Shown here piece after piece: positions 33,612-41,415 of a stretch of 64,000 nt of DNA. Under the pieces are notes generated by a model that searched no databases, was not told the DNA's origin, and was given only the letters and a program-made list of their open reading frames with translations. Made by a program: the position numbers and the translations under genes. The stretch comes from Amycolatopsis acidiphila. Lineage in GTDB: Bacteria; Actinomycetota; Actinomycetes; Mycobacteriales; Pseudonocardiaceae. The DNA lies in the NCBI RefSeq assembly GCF_021391495.1, contig NZ_CP090063.1:2790001-2854000 (forward strand). Reading direction: 5' to 3'. Within the stretch, counting starts at the first letter, position 1. The number at the start of each line of letters is the position of its first letter.

Positions 33612-33861
33612 CGTCGCCGACTTCGACGCGTGGCGAGCGGTGTTCGCCGGCCACCAGGACAACCGCCGTGCCCACGGCGCCACGGCACACCACATCTATC
33701 GCGACGGCAGCACAGTGGTCGTGCTGACCGATTTCCCCACCCGGGCCGCGATCGAGGCTTTCCTCGCCGACCCGGCTCTGGTGCGAGTCTCAGCTGCCGC
33801 TGGCTTCCTCGCTCCGCCAGTAACCCGGATCGTCGATCCGGTCGACGTCGAGGTCTATTGA
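33586..33861 (+). CDS. Small dimeric-barrel-like protein (91 aa)
   Basis: A 91-residue protein starting MPTLLTQHDVADFDAWRAVF, with a later HIYRDGSTVVVLTDFPTRAAIEAFLADPALV. This pattern resembles small ferredoxin-fold dimeric barrels such as the antibiotic biosynthesis monooxygenase group. The ATG has an AAAGGAC site and lies inside the last 26 bases of ribBA, in another frame, so it is coupled. It is the last gene of the plus-strand arm of the GntR regulon. Function unknown. Confidence 0.78.
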   Translation: MPTLLTQHDVADFDAWRAVFAGHQDNRRAHGATAHHIYRDGSTVVVLTDFPTRAAIEAFLADPALVRVSAAAGFLAPPVTRIVDPVDVEVY

Positions 33862-33976
33862 GGTGTCCCGGCGCTTCCAGCGCACTCCCGCTGACGTCCC
33901 TGCTCGTCATTGATCGGTGGAAGAACTGAAATTCCCGGCCTGCCCGCCGGTGCCGCGCGATCGTGCACCAGTCAGG

Positions 33977-34027
33977 CGCGGGATGGCCGCTGCCACCTCC
34001 CTCCCCGGTGGCAGCGGCCATCCCGCG
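33977..34027. terminator. Strong bidirectional hairpin between convergent genes
   Basis: Two perfectly complementary 21-base arms (33977-33997 and 34007-34027) enclose a 9-base loop, CT-rich on the plus strand. It lies between the end of the plus-strand operon (33861) and the end of the minus-strand racemase gene (34033). There is no T-run, as is usual in high-GC actinobacteria. It should end transcription from both sides. Confidence 0.8.
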
Positions 34028-34032
34028 AGCTC

Positions 34033-34752
34033 TCAGGGGATGCGCTTCTTGGCGGGCGGTGGCAGGTAAGTGGCGCGGCTGGGCCGGACGCCGAGGCGCA
34101 CTTGGGACTCCAGCCACAGCAGCGCGGCGCCGGTCGGGTCGATCACCGGAATGAACGTGCCCTCGGCGGCCAGCCGTTCCTGCAGGCTTGCGGCGACGCC
34201 GATCATCCCGGTGCAGCCGAGCACGATCACCTGGGCTTCGTCCGCGTCGACCGCCGCCTTGGCCTGCTCGTGCAGCCGAGTCAGGAGGGTGTCGGGATCG
34301 TGCAGGGTGAGCACGGGCATGTCGACGACGCGCACGGAGCCCACCCGGTCGGTGAAGCCGTACCGGCGGATCAGGCTGCGGATCATCGGCACCACGTTCG
34401 GCAGCACCGTCACGATGCCGACGTGCTCGCCCAGTGCCAGCGCGTGCAGTACGGCGGGCTCGAAGCCGCCGACCACCGGCACGTCGACCACCTCGCGAGC
34501 GGCGTGCACCGCGGGGTCGCCGAAGCAGGTGATGAACACGGCCTCCGCGCCGCCTTCGGCTGCCTTCACCACCTCCTCCAGGATGCCCGGCCCGGCGAGC
34601 GCCTCGTCGTATTCGCTCTCGATCGATGCCGGACCGCGCTGGATCCGGACGACCTCGACGTCGGTGTCCGGGCCGAGCCAGTGTTCGACCTCCTTGCGCA
34701 CGCCTTCGGTGAAGTCGTCGCTGATGAGCGGGCTGACGACGGTGAGCTTCAT
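34033..34752 (-). CDS. Aspartate/glutamate/hydantoin racemase family protein
   Basis: A 239-residue racemase of the Asp/Glu/hydantoin group. Both catalytic cysteines are present: Cys76 in FITCFGDP and Cys180 in VLGCTGMIG. It would interconvert stereoisomers of an amino acid or hydantoin, or act as a decarboxylase-like relative. The ATG at 34752 has an AGGAGG site. It stands alone, with a tandem ATGCACA repeat upstream (34822-34835). Two related genes are at 53064-53822 and 61316-62044. Confidence 0.9.
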   Translation of the reverse strand: MKLTVVSPLISDDFTEGVRKEVEHWLGPDTDVEVVRIQRGPASIESEYDEALAGPGILEEVVKAAEGGAEAVFITCFGDPAVHAAREVVDVPVVGGFEPAVLHALALGEHVGIVTVLPNVVPMIRSLIRRYGFTDRVGSVRVVDMPVLTLHDPDTLLTRLHEQAKAAVDADEAQVIVLGCTGMIGVAASLQERLAAEGTFIPVIDPTGAALLWLESQVRLGVRPSRATYLPPPAKKRIP

Positions 34753-34821
34753 GGGACGTCCTCCTGATCGCGTCAACACGTGATCTCCAGAACGCTAGTG
34801 ATGGATGGCGTGCTGACCCAT

Positions 34822-34835
34822 ATGCACAATGCACA
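34822..34835. repeat. Tandem ATGCACA direct repeat
   Basis: ATGCACA occurs twice head to tail, about 70 bases upstream of the racemase start. It could be a regulator site; this is only a suggestion. Confidence 0.3.
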
Positions 34836-34913
34836 GCGGTGACCGACCAGCGCAGCACAATGCCCATCGGCCTGCCTACCGTTATTGCTTGCGGTAGCGC
34901 CTCGCCGTGTCGA

Positions 34914-35444
34914 TCAGTGCCGGAGGCGGGGCGGCCAGCCTGGTTCGGGGACAACATCCGAGCCGACGTTCAGGACCCGCCATTCACCGTCGGTGAGCCG
35001 CATCACCATCGGTACGACGATGCTGTAGGTGTCCGACTCCCACACGGCCCCGGGCAGTTTGCTGACGTCGTGGACGTACAGCAGCTTCGTCTCGACGTCG
35101 ATGAGCCGGGGGGCCGACGCGATGCCCCAGTTCTCCGGGTTGTCCCCGATCCCGGCATAAACGGTCTTGCGCAAGGCCCGCACGGTGACCGTCTCGAAGT
35201 TGCTCCACAGTCGGTGACCTGGCCCTTCTTTCGCCAGGGCGGCGGCAACCTCCTCGAAGTCGAAGTCGAGACGCGTGATGGGGCCGCGGTTGGCGTGTAC
35301 CCACAGTTGCGCGAGGCAGATCCGGAGCGTGGGGTCGACGAGCGGCCACGCCCTGAGAAGGCCGCCGTCTCCGGCGGCGGAGAGGAGGAATTTGTGAGCG
35401 GCGTCGGCGACGGCGGCCTGTGCCAGGCTCTCGGAGTCGTCCAT
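34914..35444 (-). CDS. Hypothetical protein, possibly NTF2-like
   Basis: A 176-residue protein I cannot assign. It has an N-terminal helical part (ESLAQAAVADAAHKFLLSA), a middle with FDFEEVAAALAKEG and a C-terminal strand pattern VPMVMRLTDGEWRVLNVGSDVV that resembles NTF2/SnoaL folds. The ATG at 35444 is one choice; an ATG at 35459 adds five residues. It lies 161 bases upstream of the racemase on the same strand. No function is proposed. Confidence 0.6.
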   Translation of the reverse strand: MDDSESLAQAAVADAAHKFLLSAAGDGGLLRAWPLVDPTLRICLAQLWVHANRGPITRLDFDFEEVAAALAKEGPGHRLWSNFETVTVRALRKTVYAGIGDNPENWGIASAPRLIDVETKLLYVHDVSKLPGAVWESDTYSIVVPMVMRLTDGEWRVLNVGSDVVPEPGWPPRLRH

Positions 35445-35909
35445 GCCTAGGCGTCGCATCCGGCACCCCGGTGGTTTCGGCTCGCAGCGCATCGTTATGA
35501 CCGCAATGCATGACATGACCGCGCGCCGAGACGAGCGACCTGGCGAATGCGTTCCAGCGAGCTCGTTCCGGCAGGCCTCGAGCACATCGACCGCCGGTCG
35601 AGCGAGTGCCCCGGCGCCGCTGCAGGCGCTGCGAGAACTGGTCCCGGTGCGATGAGCCGCTCGCCCTGGCACCGCGAGCGCGTATAGCGGCGGGCAGGTA
35701 CCGCAACGCGTAGTCCTCCCGGCGCTCGGCCCAGTCCGACTCGGGGCCTTGTCTGTCCGTCGGTCATTCCTCACCCTGCCCGGTGTTTCGCCGACCGACG
35801 GGCGCTCTGTAATGTAAGTATTGTCGAACGATCCCACAAGAGGTCGGCCGAACAGGGTGTGGCAGGGGCTGGACGCGGTGGCGCGCAGCGGATGGGGGAC
35901 AGGTCGGGC
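35445..35909. other. 465-base intergenic region before the gntR remnant
   Basis: No supported gene. Near the right end, at 35820-35832, ATTGTCGAACGAT is an imperfect palindrome of the ATTGT-N-ACAAT type bound by FCD-type GntR proteins. It could be the old operator of the broken gntR gene that follows. Confidence 0.4.
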
Positions 35910-36233
35910 ATGAACCAGATGGCGGTCGGCTGGGCAGCGGGTCTCGCCGCGGATCGTGCGCTCCTGGACCGCGTGAGCACGGCCGAGCGGGTGGCCGAGA
36001 CACTGCGGACCCGGATCAGCGAAGGTCTGCTGCCCCTGGGCACCCAACTGTCCGAGGAGACGATCGGCACCGTGCTGCAGGGATCGTGCACCCGGGCCGC
36101 CCTCGACGACGGCGAGCAGGCCGCCCGCAGCAGGGACTGGCTCGGTACCGGCACCGCCGAAGCACAACTGATCGCGGCCTACCGCGAGCGCAGCCGGCCG
36201 CAGCCCGCCGCTCCCGGTCTGGGTGACCGATGA
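35910..36233 (+). pseudogene. gntR regulator with an internal in-frame deletion
   Basis: A 107-residue frame that looks like the two ends of an FCD-type GntR regulator. Residues 11-45 (DRALLDRVSTAERVAETLRTRISEGLLPLGTQLSEETIG region) match the start of the winged helix. They stop before the recognition helix, where one expects ...LGVSRNTLREAF. Residues 55-95 (AALDDGEQAARSRDW ... AEAQLIAAYRE) resemble the last helices of the FCD domain. Over 100 residues are missing. The stop still overlaps the pxpB start (ATGA), so the deletion kept the operon's translation coupling. It should not bind DNA as a regulator. Confidence 0.65.
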
Positions 36234-36847
36234 GAACGATGCTCGTCGGCGCCCGGGCGCTGCTGGTGGAATTGGACGACCGAACCGCCGTGGACGACCT
36301 GTACGCCGAAATCGAGCGGCGCCGCGTGGCCGGCACGCTGCCGCGGTGCGAGGAAGTCGTCCCGGGCGCCCGCACCGTGCTGCTCGACGGGCTGACCGAT
36401 CCCGTCGCCCTGGCCCGTGACCTGACCAGCTGGCACATCCCCCGTACCGAGGCTCCCGCGACGGCGCTGGTCGAAGTACCCACCGTCTACGACGGTGCTG
36501 ATCTCGCCGAGGTCGCCCGGTACTGGGAGATGACCACTCGCGAGGTGATCGCCACCCACACCGGCAGCCGGCACCGGGTCGCGTTCTGCGGCTTCGCGCC
36601 CGGTTTCGCCTATCTCACCGGCCTGCCGCCGGGCCGCACCGTACGGCGCCGCCCGGCCCCCCGCTCCGCCGTGCCGACCGGCGCCGTGGGGCTGGCCGAT
36701 CAGTACACCGGTATCTATCCCCGATCCTCACCGGGCGGCTGGCAGCTGATCGGGCGCACCGATCTGTCGCTCTGGGACACCGGCCGTGTTCCCGCCGCGC
36801 TGCTGACGCCCGGCACCGAGGTCCGGTTCGTCGAGGTGCCGGCATGA
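36230..36847 (+). CDS. pxpB: 5-oxoprolinase subunit PxpB / allophanate hydrolase subunit 1 family
   Basis: A 205-residue protein of the allophanate hydrolase subunit 1 / KipI family. Landmarks are RVAFCGFAPGFAYLTGLP near residue 116 and PTGAVGLADQYTGIYPRSSPGGWQLIGRT near residue 149. With PxpC and PxpA it forms the ATP-dependent 5-oxoprolinase that opens 5-oxoproline to glutamate. The ATG overlaps the stop of the gntR remnant, and its own stop overlaps pxpC. No pxpA (LamB/YcsF) gene is in the window. Confidence 0.92.
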   Translation: MRTMLVGARALLVELDDRTAVDDLYAEIERRRVAGTLPRCEEVVPGARTVLLDGLTDPVALARDLTSWHIPRTEAPATALVEVPTVYDGADLAEVARYWEMTTREVIATHTGSRHRVAFCGFAPGFAYLTGLPPGRTVRRRPAPRSAVPTGAVGLADQYTGIYPRSSPGGWQLIGRTDLSLWDTGRVPAALLTPGTEVRFVEVPA

Positions 36848-37746
36848 GCCGCGTCCTCGAGGTACTGCGCGCCGGGCCGTTGACCACTGTGCAGGACCGC
36901 GGCCGGATCGGACTCGCCCACCTCGCCGTTCCCCGCTCCGGAGCGCTGGACGAGCCGGCCTGGAAGCTGGCCAACCGGCTCGTCGGCAATGACGAGCACG
37001 CCGCCGCCCTCGAGACCACCTTGGCCGGGCCGGCGCTGCGCCCGCGCGTTTCGTGCCACCTGGCGATCACCGGCGCCTGGGTGCCCATCGACATCGACGG
37101 CCGGGCCGCGCCGTGGGGAATCCCCTTCTTCGTCCGCGCCGGACAGACCGTCAGCATCGGGACCGCCACCCGCGGCCTGCGTGCCTACGTCGCGGTTTCC
37201 GGTGGCTTCGCCGTGGCACCCACCTTGGGCAGCCCAGCCACCGATCTGCTCTCGGGTCTGGGGCACCCGCCGCTTCGCGACGGCGACACACTTCCCCTCG
37301 GGGAGCCCGTCGGCCCGCCCGCGGTGATTGCCTCCGCCCCCTACCCCGCGCCGCCCACAGAGCTGCACCTCCGTCTCATCCTCGGCCCGCGTCACGACTG
37401 GTTCACCGACGACGCGATCTCGCTGCTGGCCGGCACCACCTACAGCGTCACTCCGGTCAGCAACCGGATCGCCCTGCGCCTCCACGGCACACCGATCCCT
37501 CGCCAGGCGACGAAAGAGCTGCCCAGCGAGGGAACCGTCACCGGCGCCGTCCAGGTTCCCGCCGACGGACACCCGCTGGTCTTCCTGAAGGATCACCCCA
37601 CCACCGTCGGCTACCCCATCATCGGCGTGGTCGACCCGTCGGATCTTTCCCTGTGCGCACAAGCCCGGCCGGGCACGCCGGTCCGGTTCCACCTGAAGAC
37701 CGTCCCCCGCGATCGTCGGATCCGATTCCCTGAGGAGCGTCCATGA
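36844..37746 (+). CDS. pxpC: 5-oxoprolinase subunit PxpC / allophanate hydrolase subunit 2 family
   Basis: A 300-residue protein of the biotin-dependent carboxyltransferase-like subunit 2 family (KipA/PxpC). It has the start [43 protein letters not shown] and later [13 protein letters not shown] near residue 114 and [12 protein letters not shown] near residue 203. It completes PxpB as the ATP-using half of a 5-oxoprolinase. It is coupled to pxpB and to the DUF1445 gene by 4-base overlaps. Confidence 0.93.
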   Translation: MSRVLEVLRAGPLTTVQDRGRIGLAHLAVPRSGALDEPAWKLANRLVGNDEHAAALETTLAGPALRPRVSCHLAITGAWVPIDIDGRAAPWGIPFFVRAGQTVSIGTATRGLRAYVAVSGGFAVAPTLGSPATDLLSGLGHPPLRDGDTLPLGEPVGPPAVIASAPYPAPPTELHLRLILGPRHDWFTDDAISLLAGTTYSVTPVSNRIALRLHGTPIPRQATKELPSEGTVTGAVQVPADGHPLVFLKDHPTTVGYPIIGVVDPSDLSLCAQARPGTPVRFHLKTVPRDRRIRFPEERP

Positions 37747-38525
37747 ACACCACACCGACCACCAGCCCCGCCGAAGCCCGCAGCCGCTTCCGGGCCGGCG
37801 TGCGGGTACCGACGGCAGGCTGGGCGCCCGGTCACGCCCAGGCGAACATGATCATCGTTCCCCGGGAGTACGCCTACGACGTGCTGTTGTTCGGGCAGCG
37901 CAATCCCAAGCCCTGCCCGATCATCGACGTCTCCGACGCGGGCAGTCCGCGCACCGCCCTGGCCGAGGGTGCCGATATTCGCACGGATCTGCCGGCGTAC
38001 CGGGTGTGGCGGGATGGGGAGCTCGTCGACGAGCCGGGCGACATCACCGGATACTGGACCGAAGATCTGGTGACTTTCCTGATCGGCTGCAGTTTCACCT
38101 TCGAGACGCCGTTGGTCGCCGCGGGGATCGAGGTGCGGCACATCAGCGCCGGCAGCAACGTGCCGATGTACCGGACCAACCGGCCGTGCCGGTCCGCGGG
38201 CAGGTTGAGCGGCCCGATGGTGGTGTCCATGCGGCCGGTCCTGGCCGACCGGGTGGCGGACGCGGTGCGGATCAGCGGCCAGTTTCCCGCCGTGCACGGC
38301 GCCCCGGTCCACATCGGCGAGCCCGCGGCGCTGGGCATCCTCGATCTGTCCACTCCGGACTTCGGCGACCCGGTGGAGGTCAAGCCGGGCGAAGTGCCCG
38401 TCTTCTGGGCCTGTGGCGTGACCCCGCAGGCGGCGATCATGGCGTCCCGGCCGCCGTTCGCGATCACCCACGCCCCGGGCTACATGTTCGTCACCGACGT
38501 TCCCGATCACACCTACGCGGTGTAG
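37743..38525 (+). CDS. D-glutamate cyclase-like putative hydro-lyase (DUF1445)
   Basis: A 260-residue DUF1445 protein. It has [24 protein letters not shown] near residue 18, the CSFTFETPL segment near residue 117, [11 protein letters not shown] near residue 139, and [10 protein letters not shown] near residue 221. The family is related to D-glutamate cyclase, which turns D-glutamate to 5-oxo-D-proline. Next to pxpB and pxpC this role makes sense: cyclise and then open the ring. Family assignment is good; the reaction is inferred. Confidence 0.88.
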   Translation: MNTTPTTSPAEARSRFRAGVRVPTAGWAPGHAQANMIIVPREYAYDVLLFGQRNPKPCPIIDVSDAGSPRTALAEGADIRTDLPAYRVWRDGELVDEPGDITGYWTEDLVTFLIGCSFTFETPLVAAGIEVRHISAGSNVPMYRTNRPCRSAGRLSGPMVVSMRPVLADRVADAVRISGQFPAVHGAPVHIGEPAALGILDLSTPDFGDPVEVKPGEVPVFWACGVTPQAAIMASRPPFAITHAPGYMFVTDVPDHTYAV

Positions 38526-38535
38526 GGAGCCCCGT

Positions 38536-39399
38536 TCAGGACATGAGCCGCACGCCCAGGGGCGTGATCGTGCCGTCAGCGGTGGTGAGGTCCCCACTTC
38601 CGGAACCCTCGGCCAGCGAGAAGCGGACGAGCCGTCCCCACGGCGTGCGGCTGTCCTGCTCGTACCCTCGTGAGCTGCCGCACGGAAAACCGAAACCGAA
38701 CCACAGGTGCCCGGCCGGGTCGATGATCTCGCTGGAGATCGTGCCGTCGGTCGTGCCGTGGTTGCACAACGACCGGCCGTGCTTTCCGGTCGGCCCGCCG
38801 TCTTCCTGGTGGTCTCGCAGAACCTGCCGCAGCGCTTCCGGGGTGGCGGTGTCCAACGCGCGGAGCAGCTCGCTGCCCCGGCCGTGCCGGTGGGTCGACG
38901 CGGTGGTGTCGTCCCAGGAAGGGGCCGGGCTTTCCGCCAGGCACTGCCACACGTTGGCTCGCGCTTCGGTGCCGGTCGTGGGAACCCGCACCGCCACGCG
39001 TCCGCCACCCACCTCGACGACCGCCATACCCCCCGACCGGTCGGCGAGCAGGTAGTTGCCCGGCAGCGTCTTGTCCCCGGTCAGGTAGGTCAACGCTTCG
39101 TCCAGGGTGGACGCGTTGGCGAGCATCCGGGCGGACCACTCCTGCGCGGGGTAGTCCGCCATGTCCTGCTCCGGCACGAACGCGTAGGTGAAGCCGAGCC
39201 CCGCGTCGTTGACCCCGCGAGTCAGCATTCCCGCCCACGGCACGAAGACATCGGCGTGTGGCACGACGACCCGGACCGCCAGGTACGAGTGGCGTTCACC
39301 GCTCGCGGCCAGCAGATGATTCGTCGTGGTGTACGGGTTGTCGCTGTTGCTGGCCAGCAGCCAGTGCCGGGGCCCGTTCATCCCTGCCAGGAAACACAT
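38536..39399 (-). CDS. N-terminal-nucleophile hydrolase (C45/C69-like)
   Basis: A 287-residue protein beginning MCFLAG, so Cys2 would become the N-terminal nucleophile after loss of Met or autoprocessing. The following WLLASNSDNPYTTTNH matches the early strand of linear-amide Ntn hydrolases such as the acyl-CoA:6-aminopenicillanate acyltransferase group and the C69 dipeptidases. Other marks are AGMLTRGVNDAGLGFTYAF near residue 56 and NYLLADRSGGMAVVEVGGG near residue 115. It converges with DUF1445 (10 bases apart) and lies 18 bases downstream of an NCS1 permease on its own strand, so an imported amide is a likely substrate. Confidence 0.8.
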   Translation of the reverse strand: MCFLAGMNGPRHWLLASNSDNPYTTTNHLLAASGERHSYLAVRVVVPHADVFVPWAGMLTRGVNDAGLGFTYAFVPEQDMADYPAQEWSARMLANASTLDEALTYLTGDKTLPGNYLLADRSGGMAVVEVGGGRVAVRVPTTGTEARANVWQCLAESPAPSWDDTTASTHRHGRGSELLRALDTATPEALRQVLRDHQEDGGPTGKHGRSLCNHGTTDGTISSEIIDPAGHLWFGFGFPCGSSRGYEQDSRTPWGRLVRFSLAEGSGSGDLTTADGTITPLGVRLMS

Positions 39400-39417
39400 G
39401 ACTACTCCGATGTGGAC

Positions 39418-41100
39418 TCAGGACTGCGGGACGCCGTCTGCCGCCGGCCGGGCTTTGCCGTGCAGGCGCGCGTTCGCCGCCTCGAGGTGGGGCGTGCGCG
39501 GCGGTAGCGGTGCGATCTGCAACAGTACCTGCTCCGGCATCGAGCGGCAGGCGTCGCCGCACTCCTTGGTGTGCATGCAGTCCTCGGAGCAGATCCACTG
39601 CTTGTGGTACGGGCATGGGAACAGGTCGTCGGTGCTGACCACCTCGCCGTCGAGGGGGCAGGCGACGACGAGATCTTCTCGCGGCCAGGTGATGCGGGGG
39701 CGGATCGCGTAGTGGCGGCCGCGGGCGCGCATGCCCAGCCACCAGGTCAGGCCGCCGGCTATCAGGAAGCTGACCCAGTTCGACAGGTAGAGCGTGACCT
39801 GGCCGCCCAGGTGTCCGAGCAGGCCGCCCACCGCCAGGAAGGAGCCGACGACGGTCGCCGCGAACAGGGGGATCACCCCGGACCAGTTCCAGTGCCGCAG
39901 CATGGCGCGGCGGTACTCGATGAACCGGCCGTTGTCCGGCCCGTGCCCGCCCCGTCCCCGGACCAGCAGGAGGTCGGCGATGCTGACGCCGATCCAGGCG
40001 GCCAGCAGCACTCCTTCGACGGTGAGGACGGTGCCCAGGTGGCCGAGGACGTTGAGGTACATCGACAGGGTGCCGACCACCACCATCACGACCGCCCAGA
40101 AGGACCGGCCCGGGGTGAAACGCAGGCGGGAGAAGAAGTTCGCCAGCGAGAGCGAGCCGCTGTAGGCGTTGATGAGGTTGATCCGCAGCTGGGTGATCAC
40201 GATGAGCAGGAAGCCGGCGACGCCCATGATCGTGACCATGTACTGGCCAGGGTTGGTGTCTCCGCCCGAGGACGCCCACAGGAACAGGCCGATCCCGCCG
40301 GCGATGACGTAGGCGCCGAAGGCGTACGGGAGCAGCGCGACCCACAGTGCGCCGCGCCGGCCTCCGCGGGCGAGGCTCTGGTCGTTCGCGAGCAGCCGCC
40401 CCATGTCGGCGTGCCCGAACGCCACGTTCCCGACCAGTCCGTTGTACGACGCGACCGCGCCGAGCAGGCCGACTCCACCCACGGCGCCCATGTGCGCGGC
40501 GAGGAACCCGCGAGTGACCGACAGATCCGACCGTGACAGCACGATGACCAGCAGTGCTGCCAGCCCGACGACGTAGACGTAGAGCGTCCACTTCTGGAAC
40601 TTGGCGACGAACTGCAACCCGTACAGCACCAGCGGCAGGAACACCAAGCCGACCAGCAGGTACGAGACCTTCACCGGAATACCCGTCTGTGCGGACAGGG
40701 CGCTGGAGAGGATCTGGCCCTCGGTCGCGAAGTAGGTCAGCCAGCTCACCCAGTAGAGCAGGGTGGTCCAGGCGGCACCGTCGAAGCCGAGGGCGAGGCC
40801 GCGCGACATGAGCGCGGAGCCCAGTCCCGTGCGCGAGGCGGTCTTCACGTACAGCACGTTGAGCAGGGTCTGCACCACGACCGCGTAGGCGATGGCGATC
40901 AACACGTTCGCGATGCCGAACGACGCCGACAGCCCGGCGGGCAGCGAAAGAAAGATGGCTGCCGTGGCGCCGCCCAACAGCGAAAGCACGATCTCGGACG
41001 TGCGATAACGCCAGGTGGGCGGCACCTTGCCCAGGGCGTAGTCGTCGCGTGCGACGCTTCCGGACCCGATGCGCGCGGGCAGCTCGCCGGTATCGCTCAT
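39418..41100 (-). CDS. NCS1 permease with a cysteine-rich C-terminal tail
   Basis: A 560-residue NCS1-type symporter, 80-90 residues longer than its paralogues here. After about twelve membrane segments (to about residue 455) a cytoplasmic tail follows with Cys481, Cys496, Cys504, Cys508, Cys514 and Cys518 plus His499 and His510, around CPYH and CSEDC. The spacing suggests zinc or an iron-sulphur centre. I know of no such tail in the standard family. The ATG at 41100 is preceded by a GAGGAGAG site. It lies upstream of the Ntn hydrolase gene on the same strand. Confidence 0.9.
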   Translation of the reverse strand: MSDTGELPARIGSGSVARDDYALGKVPPTWRYRTSEIVLSLLGGATAAIFLSLPAGLSASFGIANVLIAIAYAVVVQTLLNVLYVKTASRTGLGSALMSRGLALGFDGAAWTTLLYWVSWLTYFATEGQILSSALSAQTGIPVKVSYLLVGLVFLPLVLYGLQFVAKFQKWTLYVYVVGLAALLVIVLSRSDLSVTRGFLAAHMGAVGGVGLLGAVASYNGLVGNVAFGHADMGRLLANDQSLARGGRRGALWVALLPYAFGAYVIAGGIGLFLWASSGGDTNPGQYMVTIMGVAGFLLIVITQLRINLINAYSGSLSLANFFSRLRFTPGRSFWAVVMVVVGTLSMYLNVLGHLGTVLTVEGVLLAAWIGVSIADLLLVRGRGGHGPDNGRFIEYRRAMLRHWNWSGVIPLFAATVVGSFLAVGGLLGHLGGQVTLYLSNWVSFLIAGGLTWWLGMRARGRHYAIRPRITWPREDLVVACPLDGEVVSTDDLFPCPYHKQWICSEDCMHTKECGDACRSMPEQVLLQIAPLPPRTPHLEAANARLHGKARPAADGVPQS

Positions 41101-41415
41101 CGTCTCTCCTCAGCCATTCGTCGAAAGCGACGCAGTACCTCGCGAAATCCTCGCGACTGCGCCCGCCCGTACAGCGGCGGTAGCCGAGCGCCAGGAGACG
41201 TTCGGCCACCGCCGTTTCGTGGAGCTTACGGATTGTTCAACAGGACTACAAGGGTCTTGTGCAGCCGTCGGTCCGCACGCCGCGCCTGAGCCAGGGAGAC
41301 GTTGTGCCGGGGTAGCCCCACGACGGCGTGGGTCACCGCGGCGGGCCGGCTCCCGGCCTCGGAGAACGCCGCCGGGCGGAAACGCGGGCCACTCCCCAGT
41401 GGCAGCAGCTGTGTC
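41101..41415. other. 315-base region between SIS gene and permease
   Basis: Both neighbours read on the minus strand. A minus-strand frame starting at 41209 gives a protein-like stretch of about 40 residues, but it runs on into the permease gene in a wrong frame, and its GC3 is low. The rest, including a T-containing patch near 41235, may be the permease promoter. No gene is claimed. Confidence 0.4.

Noticed and set aside
41100..41209. A protein-like stretch of about 40 residues upstream of the Cys-rich permease
   Set aside because: It has no stop before the permease gene, enters it in a wrong frame, and has lower G/C at third positions than real genes here.
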